NCBI GenBank assembly: GCA_039029315.1
Contig: JBCCGK010000047.1
Location: 1 to 64,000 of the forward strand
Direction of reading: 5' to 3'
DNA length: 64,000 nt
Source: JBCCCJ01 sp039029315
Lineage (GTDB): Bacteria > Bacteroidota > Bacteroidia > J057
Numbering within the stretch: position 1 is the first letter of the stretch; each line of letters begins with the position of its first letter. Shown piece by piece: positions 53,601 to 60,931 of the stretch. Position numbers and translations under genes: made by a program. The notes under the pieces were generated by a model. It did no database searches and was not told the origin of the DNA. It saw only the letters and a program-made list of their open reading frames with translations.

Positions 53601-56548
53601 TTCCAGCTGGGCCAGATACTGTGACCATTCGAGATGCCAATACCTGTATATTTCGGGTTCCCTTTGTCTTAACTGAACCGCTCCTTTTACAGGCTGTGGT
53701 TGCAGGAACAACCCCTGTCTTATGTCAGGGAGACAGCAGCGGTACGCTCTCAGCATCTGCCACTGGCGGCGTTCTGCCCTATGTATATTCACTTGATGGA
53801 GTGAACTACCAAAGCTCTCCCGTTTTTTCTAATCTTCCAGCAGGAGTACATACACTCTTTGTTCAGGATAGCAATTTGTGCGAACACAACATTCCTTTTA
53901 CCATCACAGAGCCTACAGATTTGGGATTAGCCATAACAGCCCAGCAAAATGTCGATTGTAATGGAAACAGCAGTGGGCAGATTGAGTTAATGGGATCAGG
54001 AGGCGTGTCCCCTTACGAATTTTCCCTGGACGGTGGTCCGTTTGGGAGTGCCCCTTCATTTTCTGGCCTGGCAGCAGCGAGCTATATGGTTCACATACAG
54101 GATGCGAATCTATGTCTGGACAGTATTTTGGCTATTATTTCGGAACCAGCTGTCCTAAGTGGTGGAATCAGCGAGCAAAAAAATGTCAGCTGTCAGGGGG
54201 AAAGCAATGCCTGGGTGGATGTGTTTGCCAATGGGGGAACAGCTCCTTATCTCTTTTCCATAGATGGAATCAATTTCCAATCTTCCAGCCTGTTCCAAAA
54301 CCTGACAGCAGGAACATATACAGTAACGATTCAGGATGACAGTGCATGTCTGTTTCAGGTTCCAATCAATATAACAGAACCGCTCGCCCTGAGTATCAAT
54401 CTTTTGTCTCAGCAGAATGTAGATTGTTTTGGGAATGCCACAGCAGAGTTGGTCTTTGGAGGAAGCGGGGGTGTGGCTCCCTATCAGTATCATCAATTGG
54501 GCTTTCTTGCCCAAAGTTCAGGGACCTTCTCCTCCCTGCTGGCTGGTTCCTATATCACAATCATCGAAGATGATAGTTTGTGCACAGATACCCTCAAGAT
54601 TTCTGTGTCAGAACCTGATTTATTGACATTGACGATCGATAGTATCCGCCATGTGGATTGTTTTGGCAATAGTACCGGAGAAGTATTTTTTCATGCAGCG
54701 GGAGGAACACCAGCATATGTATATTCCCTCTCTACAGGAGCAACAAGCGTAGATACTACCTTCTCCGGCTTCGTCGCAGGCGCTTATACCGTAACAACTG
54801 TGGATGATAGTAGTTGTCTTGCGAGTACAAGTTTTGTTGTAAGTGAACCAGCGGTATTGACAGCCTCTATTGTCTATCAAAAGAATGTGGCTTGTCATGG
54901 AGACAGCAGTGCTGAGATTGGAATACAGGCCCAGGGGGGAACCTTACCATATGAGTATTCTCTCAATGGTGGCACATTTGGAGGAGACAGCCTCATCAGG
55001 AATCTCCCAGTTGGTACACATATCGTTACAGTCAGGGATAGCCAGGCTTGTGAAGTTCAGGTAAATATCCTGATCACAGAGCCTCCTTTGCTGTTTCCCT
55101 CGATTGTTGATTTGACACATGTCGATTGTTTTGGCAATGCAACTGCCTCTGTGACCATTGCCGGAAGCGGAGGAACCCTTCCCTATAGCTTTAGTCTTGA
55201 TTCCATCAATTATCAAGGATCAGGAACATTTGCCCAACTACCTGCTGGATCTTATACAGCCATTGTGGTTGATGACAGCAATTGTGTTGTTTCTTTGCCT
55301 TTTGTGGTGAATGAACCCATGCTGCTTCAGGCTCAGATTGACAGGCTGACGAATGTCGATTGTTCAGGCAATTCTACTGGCTTGCTGGACATCACCGCAA
55401 CTGGAGGAAGCAATCCCTATCTTTTTTCACTCAATGGAGGCAGTTTCCGTTCCTCTGGTTTGTTTGAAAATTTGTCAGCAGGCCAGTATACCATCGTAGT
55501 TGAGGATATGCAGGCATGCCGAGATACATTGATTGCCATACAAGTTACTGAGCCGGATGAGTTGATGTTGTTGACCACGCATACAGATGTGCGCTGCCAC
55601 GGGGAGAATAGCGGAACAGCAAAAGTTTCTGCCACAGGTGGGACCATGCCCTATCAGTATTTATGGGAAGATGGCCAACCAAATGAAACGGCGATCAATC
55701 TCTCTGTCGGTAGCTATCAGGTCATCGTTACAGACGCTCAAGGCTGTGTGGCACAAGCCATCGAAGCGGTCAATGAACCCGATACACTGCTCTTGAGTCT
55801 GGGGGAGACATCAGATCCGTTTTGTGATTGGGCCAATGGATCAGCTACTGTGAATGCCACGGGCGGCATACTGGAATATCGCTACAGTTGGGATACGCAA
55901 CCGTCGCAGAATTCCAATCAGGCGATCAATCTGGTCGGGGGGCGCTATCTGGCGATGGTATCCGATGCCAATGGATGTGTAGATACCCTTTCTGTCTGGA
56001 TGAACAATACGCCTCAACCAATTCCCGATTTTGCAACCCTTCCCGATCTGACAGATTCGATTTTGCTGTCTCAGGCACACGTACAATTCCAAAATCTGAC
56101 AATCGGAGGCGTGGTCTATGAATGGGAACTTGGGGATGGAACAAAAACGGCAGATCCTGAACCGCAGCACCAGTATGAGAATCCCGGCCTCTATACCATC
56201 AAACTGACTGCATACAATGAATTTCTGGTTTGTCCGGTATCAATCACCAAAACCATTCACATCATTCCAGATGGCGTGGTATATATTCCCAATGCTTTCA
56301 CTCCCAATGGGGATGGGCAGAATGATGCCTTTTTTGTCAAAGGAGAAGGGATTGTCAGTTTGTCCATGATCATTTATGATCGATGGGGAGGGGAAATCTA
56401 TCGTCTGTCAAACCCTGAACAACAATGGTATGGACTCAGTACATCGGGTACCGTTGCGCCTGAAGGAGTCTATACATTTGCCATACAAGCTACTTTTAAC
56501 TCCGGCGCGGTCCTCAAAAGAGGAGGAACGATTACGTTGATTCGCTAA
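50657..56548 (+). CDS. Giant surface adhesin with 17 SprB-like repeats
   Basis: The product has 1963 residues. The signal peptide ends near ISHAFSQ (residue 31). A choice-of-anchor L domain (about 33-265, with VFASEEYPNFVGFNFNDIFA) is followed by a Calx-beta-like domain (about 275-375). An Ig-like domain starts at GADTTICVNASYTL. Then come 17 SprB-type repeats (residues about 460-1790). A PKD domain (WELGDGTKTADPEPQHQYE) leads to the gliding-motility C-terminal domain (VYIPNAFTPNGDGQND to the end), which is a type IX sorting signal. It should be exported by T9SS and mounted on the cell surface, as SprB is for gliding and adhesion. Start is ATG 50657. The next large surface gene follows after 21 bp. 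Confidence 0.93.
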   Translation: MLTILTPTPSCQSKGILLIVLSLLAISHAFSQLVVTGGHSGSTLADTLTGDGITISNVVLNCPNGASGIFNGTNSNIGIDRGVLLTTGNITNAAGLNNTLNDIGTNNGAGGDPVLDFLAGAPTLDACALEFDIVATCDIIQIAYVFASEEYPNFVGFNFNDIFAFIISGPGIPPGGKNIALIPGSITPVSINNVNAGLNNNYYVSNPAQAGSTVKYNGFTTSLLALTQIQPCQTYHLKLVVADGTDGNFDSGVFLDLGGIRCFQNRTSLQAAYSISGSDHGVEGCNDVQVNVFRTGDSTQSKTVDFSVAGTATNGVDYTGMPSSLVFPPLRDSLGFVLSIPDDGMVEGMEFIQIVVRDSLCNVMTTDTLIVPIYDPARVDPGADTTICVNASYTLTPSVSDPGGVIAWSPATVLDDSSLFGTTFTPPGPGTYTLQVQFADTIGCPASDSILITVPPFTMGISKTDVDCHGTNTGSATASITGVAPYTFVWKDGSNAILQTQTSNSGTNTLSNLGPGTYVVLITDGEGCTDSLTTTITEPPTPLSAVISNQVDVLCNGEATGSVDIVASGGTSPYQFEINGLGFSTNNVFTSLAAGTYSVGVQDSNNCLFILTTTITEPTAMTSAISSQTNVDCQGNASGSVSISVNGGVAPYQYSIDGLTFQSSSTFSGLVAGIYTITIRDANLCTHPQAVSITEPSALGIALTNQLNVDCNGNATGAVDVSGSGGTAPYLFAINGSPLQSSGSFSGLAAGTYTISIQDDSLCTASLPITITEPQVLTASINSQINVDCNGNNTGSVDILAVGGTAPYSFGINGGTLVSSSLFNNLPAGTYTIDVRDANNCASSVLVSITEPAILTATVTNRVDVDCFGNNTGILSVAGGGGTLPYSFSINQGPFVTSGTFTNLFAGLYTLSIQDAQGCIVSVDTMVTTPTGLTGGIDTLIHILCQGQSTGSASFLAIGGATPYVYSLDGINFTNTNTFTGLPAGPDTVTIRDANTCIFRVPFVLTEPLLLQAVVAGTTPVLCQGDSSGTLSASATGGVLPYVYSLDGVNYQSSPVFSNLPAGVHTLFVQDSNLCEHNIPFTITEPTDLGLAITAQQNVDCNGNSSGQIELMGSGGVSPYEFSLDGGPFGSAPSFSGLAAASYMVHIQDANLCLDSILAIISEPAVLSGGISEQKNVSCQGESNAWVDVFANGGTAPYLFSIDGINFQSSSLFQNLTAGTYTVTIQDDSACLFQVPINITEPLALSINLLSQQNVDCFGNATAELVFGGSGGVAPYQYHQLGFLAQSSGTFSSLLAGSYITIIEDDSLCTDTLKISVSEPDLLTLTIDSIRHVDCFGNSTGEVFFHAAGGTPAYVYSLSTGATSVDTTFSGFVAGAYTVTTVDDSSCLASTSFVVSEPAVLTASIVYQKNVACHGDSSAEIGIQAQGGTLPYEYSLNGGTFGGDSLIRNLPVGTHIVTVRDSQACEVQVNILITEPPLLFPSIVDLTHVDCFGNATASVTIAGSGGTLPYSFSLDSINYQGSGTFAQLPAGSYTAIVVDDSNCVVSLPFVVNEPMLLQAQIDRLTNVDCSGNSTGLLDITATGGSNPYLFSLNGGSFRSSGLFENLSAGQYTIVVEDMQACRDTLIAIQVTEPDELMLLTTHTDVRCHGENSGTAKVSATGGTMPYQYLWEDGQPNETAINLSVGSYQVIVTDAQGCVAQAIEAVNEPDTLLLSLGETSDPFCDWANGSATVNATGGILEYRYSWDTQPSQNSNQAINLVGGRYLAMVSDANGCVDTLSVWMNNTPQPIPDFATLPDLTDSILLSQAHVQFQNLTIGGVVYEWELGDGTKTADPEPQHQYENPGLYTIKLTAYNEFLVCPVSITKTIHIIPDGVVYIPNAFTPNGDGQNDAFFVKGEGIVSLSMIIYDRWGGEIYRLSNPEQQWYGLSTSGTVAPEGVYTFAIQATFNSGAVLKRGGTITLIR
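52040..56029 (+). repeat. Tandem SprB repeats, 78-residue (234-bp) period
   Basis: After a first copy of about 87 residues, copies start every 234 bp from 52301 (for example 52535 and 55343). The pattern is NVDCxGNxTG near the start, GGxxPYxFSIDG in the middle, FxxLxAGTYTVxIxD then C, and ITEP near the end. The 13 copies from 52301 to 55342 are close to exact length; the last two are degenerate. Confidence 0.9.
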
Positions 56549-56569
56549 ATTTTTAATTATCAAAACCTC

Positions 56570-59500
56570 ATGAGAAATCCTCATTTACTCCTTTTTTTGT
56601 TAGCACTATATTTGTTGGGAGCTATACCTACGCTATTTGCTCAACCGGCGAATGATCAATTTTGCAATGCCTCCGTCCTTCAGATTGACTCAGTATGCAA
56701 TGGCCTTCCCAATGCAACCAATGTTGGGGCAAGTTTGGAAGCCAATGAACCGATTGGATTTTGTTTTTCCTTTTTTGCAGGCACACAGTCAGTTTGGTAC
56801 ACTTTCACTGGCGATAGCTCCGGATTTGTAGACATCAATATTCAATCCAATATTGGCAGCCTTGATCCTGTGGCTGTAGCGATTTATACAACAACTGATA
56901 CCTGTACCAACCTGTTTAGTTTGACAGAAGTGGCTTGTGGTATTTCGGGTTTTGGAGGAGCCAGTGTAATCCAGAATTTTGTCGCCCCCCTGGATTCAGT
57001 CTTCTATATTCAAGTTTTGGGCACAACCTTTAATCCGAGTGGAGATTTTTGTATTGAGGTGGCTTCAGTTGCTTCGCCACCCAGTCCTCCAGTGAATGAT
57101 TCTATTTGTCAGGCAAGTCCGCTGATATGGGGGGCGAGTTGTGATACCAGTACGATTGCCAATGGGATGTTGTCAGGATCGACCTTCTCGCCCAATGAAC
57201 CGGAAGGGTCTTGTTTCTTCCCTGGTTCTTCAGAAACGATCTGGTTTAGCTTTGAGGGATCAGATACTGCCAATGCGCTGTTGACAATGAATGATATCGA
57301 TGCGGGATTTGTGCAAATTGCCGTCTATGAGGCAGACAGCTGTGATGATTTTTCAACACTTGTAGAAATTCAGTGTGACGTATTAGGAGATGGAGATAAT
57401 ATTTTCGCCCCTGTCGATTCGGGAACTACCTATTATGTCCAGGTTTCATCTTTTCCTTTTGGTGGGGGGGGGAATTTTTGTCTGGAATTGCAGCCAGCCC
57501 CTGTTCTTACCAATGATGGTCCTTGTGGAGCCTTGACAATTCCAGTAGACGGGAGCGCATATGCCTTCTCGAACATAGGCGCAACTGTTGATAGTGGAGA
57601 GAATATACTTGCTCCTCCTGTGGGAGAATTGCCCGGTCAGTGGATTGAAAACGGTCTGGATGGGACAGTATGGTTTCAATTTGTCGCACCTCCGGGAGGG
57701 GCCGCCGAAGTTCAATTGTGCCATCCCGGGACAGATTTTGACACACAACTGGCGATTTATTCAGCCTCGGATTGCAATGATTATAGCGGATTCACGCTCA
57801 TCGATGCCAATGATGATACGGAATTTGATTGTGTTCAGGGCCACCCATTTTCCTCTCGATTAGAATCCTGCTTCACACCGGGGGATACCTTTTACCTGAT
57901 GATTGATGGATTTGATGGAGAGTTGGGCAATATGGAAATTAGCATCACACCGATTACTGCTCCCCCGATCACAGCACAACTCAATCCGGTTGCGCCAGAT
58001 TGTCCAGGCGCCTCGACAGGATTGGTGCAAGTCATGGCATCGGGAGGACTTGGCGCATATTCTTACCAATGGAACACAGGTGATAGCACCGCAGTTCTTG
58101 GGGGCCTTCTGCCGGGACAATATACAGTTACCATCTCTGATGCCTGTGGCAGTTCCTATACAGATTCTGCCACAGTTGGGACCGCATCCATATTGCAAGT
58201 AGAAGCTGGGAGGGATCAAACGATCTGTCTGGGAGATACAATCAGTCTGGGAGGGAGCCCTACCGCCTCCGGAGGAAAACAATTTGCCACAACCTCCCGA
58301 CTATATGGGATCGTAGAATCTGGCATTACACAAAACTTGGTCTCACTACAGCTGAACCAACCGAATCAGACCAATAGTCTTGGAACAGTCAATGGGGACA
58401 TCAACGGAGGAGATTTTACACCTCAGGGATTTTTGGCTCTGGATGGAACCTCCAATATGCTTGTTCGTGTGGATACTACAAATGGGGCGACAACGAATAT
58501 CGGTACGGCGACCCCAAATGCAGGGCACACCTGGAGTGGATTGGCCTACAATCAAGCGAATGACACACTCTATGCTGTCAGCACCAATGGTCTGAACGGA
58601 CGGCTGTACTACATTGATCCAGCCACGGGTGCGAGTACATCAGGGCCATTCCTGACAGCTACTCAGCCATTGTGGATTGCCATTGGGCCAACAGGAAAGA
58701 CTTTCTTACTGGATGCTGCTACTGATTCCATCTTCAGTGTCAATCTACAGACAGGGCAGGCTAGCTCATTTGCTGTCCCAGGCTTCACAACGACAGCGAT
58801 TTTCAGACTGGATGCAGATGTAGATCCGGGAAGTGGACTGATTTACTTTTTTGATGATGAAGGAAACGGACCAGGTGGGGTGACCAATCTCAATTCTTTG
58901 GACCCGGGAACAGGCACCCTGAATCTGGTTGGCGGATTAGGAGTCGGTGGAACTAGCAGGGCATGCGCCATTTCAGGCTCCAATACAGATCCATATATGT
59001 ATGCCTGGGACCCCATGCCAGGGATAATCAATACCTCCTCTCCCTCAGCAATGGCTTTTCCAGATACAGCTACCACCTATAGCCTGACAGTTACAGATGC
59101 ATGTGGAACCATGCTTCAGGACATGGTGACAGTCGAGGTAGATGTGCAATTTGAGCTGACTCCTGGCGTTCAGGCTGGTGTTGGGACAGGTGGCTCAAGT
59201 GTTTCGATCATCAGTGGAACTCCTCCATTTACTTATAGCTGGAGTACTGGAGATACAACTTCCTCTATCAGTGGCGTTGGTTCCGGTCAATACACTGTAA
59301 CGGTTGAAGATTCCGCAGGCTGCTCTGCCACTCAATCTATAGAGATTTGGGCAACTGCGATTGACGATCTGGCACAAGCGGGAATTCAGGAAGTACGAAT
59401 ATATCCCAATCCCAATACCGGGATGTTTTCCATTGACCTTGACCTGAAAGAGCCGCAACACACGATTTTTGCCCTACATGACCTGAAAGGACGTGTACTT

Positions 59501-59632
59501 TGGCAAGCGAAGGAATCTGATACCTTCCACATTCGAAAGAAGGTTCAGGCAGACAATCTGTCAGCCGGGGTATACATTCTGCATATTGCCACTGAGAAAG
59601 GACGAACCACAGAGAAGGTAATCATTGAATAA
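56570..59632 (+). CDS. T9SS-exported surface protein with split Ig-like domain
   Basis: The product has 1020 residues with a signal peptide (to about LFAQ, residue 25). Three related beta domains follow (about 28-165, 175-310 and 315-460; each opens with ND or PC and has SVWYTFTG- or IWFSFEG-type strands). A SprB-like repeat begins at DCPGASTG (about 475). An Ig-like domain starts at QTICLGDTISLGGSPTASGG (to 568) and resumes at PYMYAWDPMPG (808). The intervening 240 residues look like a beta-propeller of the DUF4394 type. A last SprB-like repeat precedes the C-terminal sorting domain (VRIYPNPNTGMFSIDLDL to the end), a type A T9SS signal. It is probably coexpressed with the adhesin. Confidence 0.88.
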   Translation: MRNPHLLLFLLALYLLGAIPTLFAQPANDQFCNASVLQIDSVCNGLPNATNVGASLEANEPIGFCFSFFAGTQSVWYTFTGDSSGFVDINIQSNIGSLDPVAVAIYTTTDTCTNLFSLTEVACGISGFGGASVIQNFVAPLDSVFYIQVLGTTFNPSGDFCIEVASVASPPSPPVNDSICQASPLIWGASCDTSTIANGMLSGSTFSPNEPEGSCFFPGSSETIWFSFEGSDTANALLTMNDIDAGFVQIAVYEADSCDDFSTLVEIQCDVLGDGDNIFAPVDSGTTYYVQVSSFPFGGGGNFCLELQPAPVLTNDGPCGALTIPVDGSAYAFSNIGATVDSGENILAPPVGELPGQWIENGLDGTVWFQFVAPPGGAAEVQLCHPGTDFDTQLAIYSASDCNDYSGFTLIDANDDTEFDCVQGHPFSSRLESCFTPGDTFYLMIDGFDGELGNMEISITPITAPPITAQLNPVAPDCPGASTGLVQVMASGGLGAYSYQWNTGDSTAVLGGLLPGQYTVTISDACGSSYTDSATVGTASILQVEAGRDQTICLGDTISLGGSPTASGGKQFATTSRLYGIVESGITQNLVSLQLNQPNQTNSLGTVNGDINGGDFTPQGFLALDGTSNMLVRVDTTNGATTNIGTATPNAGHTWSGLAYNQANDTLYAVSTNGLNGRLYYIDPATGASTSGPFLTATQPLWIAIGPTGKTFLLDAATDSIFSVNLQTGQASSFAVPGFTTTAIFRLDADVDPGSGLIYFFDDEGNGPGGVTNLNSLDPGTGTLNLVGGLGVGGTSRACAISGSNTDPYMYAWDPMPGIINTSSPSAMAFPDTATTYSLTVTDACGTMLQDMVTVEVDVQFELTPGVQAGVGTGGSSVSIISGTPPFTYSWSTGDTTSSISGVGSGQYTVTVEDSAGCSATQSIEIWATAIDDLAQAGIQEVRIYPNPNTGMFSIDLDLKEPQHTIFALHDLKGRVLWQAKESDTFHIRKKVQADNLSAGVYILHIATEKGRTTEKVIIE

Positions 59633-59726
59633 GAAGGTGTAAAGACATATGATTGGGGAATAAAGCAAAATGTGGAGAAATGTTGACATCCACTTCATGA
59701 AGCTTTATTCCCCTTTCTGGCTATGC

Positions 59727-59945
59727 TCAATCCAGAAGATTGAGATAGCCGCGTTGGATCAATAGGGCAATGATCAACCCATATATTACTCCTGAACCAA
59801 GGAAAATGTAATGGCTTGGATCTCCTTCGGCAGGGGAAGCATCTCGGAAAAGGAATCCTCCGATCCCAAACAAAATGGCTCCTACAAACAGAAATGTCCA
59901 GCGAAAAGATCTGGAAGAATTAAGAGCCTTGTCTGAGAAAAAAAT
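59727..59945 (-). CDS. Small two-helix membrane protein lacking an in-frame ATG
   Basis: The frame from ATT 59945 to TGA (59727-59729) encodes 72 residues: FFSDKALNSSRSFRWTF, helix FLFVGAILFGIGGFLF, linker RDASPAEGDPSHY, helix IFLGSGVIYGLIIALLI, end QRGYLNLLD. The text is convincing protein. No ATG, GTG or TTG precedes it in frame. An ATG at 59949 is out of frame, and removing one base of the A7 tract at 59938-59944 would join it (MYFFSDKALN). A sequencing slip, a slippage-controlled start, or a decayed gene are all possible. It is downstream of the EamA gene on the same strand. Confidence 0.5.
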   Translation of the reverse strand: MFFSDKALNSSRSFRWTFLFVGAILFGIGGFLFRDASPAEGDPSHYIFLGSGVIYGLIIALLIQRGYLNLLD

Positions 59946-59984
59946 ACATCCTAGAAATTCTCAGATCAGATTCCCAAACAGTCT

Positions 59985-60878
59985 CTAAGAACTTTTCCGA
60001 AGGGCAATCACATTGCCCAGAATCAAAAAAACGATCCCAAGCCCAGCCAACCAACTCAAACGGTAGTCTTCAAAAATCATGGAAATGATGATGGCAATCA
60101 GTGGCACAATGACCAGGGCATAAGCCGCCTTATCAGCACCAATCTTTCCGATCAGGGTGAGGTAAGCTGTAAAAGAAATGATAGAACCAATGATGGCGAG
60201 ATAAATCAGAGAAAGGACATAGGGTAGAGTAGGGGAGAAGGAAATCGGTTTGCCACTGACCCATGCAATCAGGAACATGGCCACCCCTCCATACAACATC
60301 CCAATAGCATTGGTTGAGATGACAGGTAGTTGATGTAGTTGTTGGTTGTAGGCAGAGGTGATATTGCCCAGAGAGGCCATAAGCACACCTCCCAAACAAA
60401 ACGCCAATCCAAGAATTGTTTTGCGATTCATCTCATAGGCAAGCAATTCAGGAGCAAAAATAAGGGCCGTTCCTATCAACCCAAGGATAGCACCAACCAT
60501 TACATGTTTTCGAAGAGGCGTCTTGAGGATCAGACGTCCAAACCCCATATTGAGGAATATAATCAACGAGAAAATCAGGGCTACCAATCCACTGGCGATG
60601 TATTGCTCAGATTGGTAAGCAAACCAATAGTTAAACCCAAATAAACAAAGGGCCTGTAAAAGGATTCGAAGATGCTGTTCCCGAGTGAAGGACAGAGAAA
60701 TGTTCCTGATCTTGCAAAAGGCAATCAAGACAACTCCTGCGAGAATAAATCGATAAGCAACTGAATATAAGGGATCTACCTGGCCGAGCTGAAAGGTGAT
60801 CGCATACCAGGTAGAGCCCCAAATAACAGCAGGAATTGCAAACAGAACTCCTTGCCTGTTGTCAAGAGAAGTTTTCAT
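59985..60878 (-). CDS. EamA/DMT-family transporter
   Basis: The product has 297 residues from ATG 60878; the frame start at 60908 would add ten residues inside a hairpin. It has ten hydrophobic segments in two EamA halves, with the typical AVIWGSTWYAI near the start and YALVIVPLIAIIISMIFE near the end. The family exports amino acids, sugars or other metabolites; the substrate is unknown. It is downstream of the sugar dehydrogenase fusion on the same strand, separated by a hairpin. Confidence 0.9.
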   Translation of the reverse strand: MKTSLDNRQGVLFAIPAVIWGSTWYAITFQLGQVDPLYSVAYRFILAGVVLIAFCKIRNISLSFTREQHLRILLQALCLFGFNYWFAYQSEQYIASGLVALIFSLIIFLNMGFGRLILKTPLRKHVMVGAILGLIGTALIFAPELLAYEMNRKTILGLAFCLGGVLMASLGNITSAYNQQLHQLPVISTNAIGMLYGGVAMFLIAWVSGKPISFSPTLPYVLSLIYLAIIGSIISFTAYLTLIGKIGADKAAYALVIVPLIAIIISMIFEDYRLSWLAGLGIVFLILGNVIALRKSS

Positions 60879-60882
60879 CTGA

Positions 60883-60910
60883 CAATGATAGGGAAAACTC
60901 CCTATCATTG
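60883..60910 (-). terminator. Perfect 12-bp hairpin between the dehydrogenase and EamA genes
   Basis: CAATGATAGGGA / TCCCTATCATTG with an AAAC loop on the plus strand. It sits 21 bp past the dehydrogenase stop and just before the EamA start. There is no U-tract, so it may be a processing site, attenuator or terminator. Confidence 0.45.
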
Positions 60911-60931
60911 CTCAGAATGTATGATGCTTTC

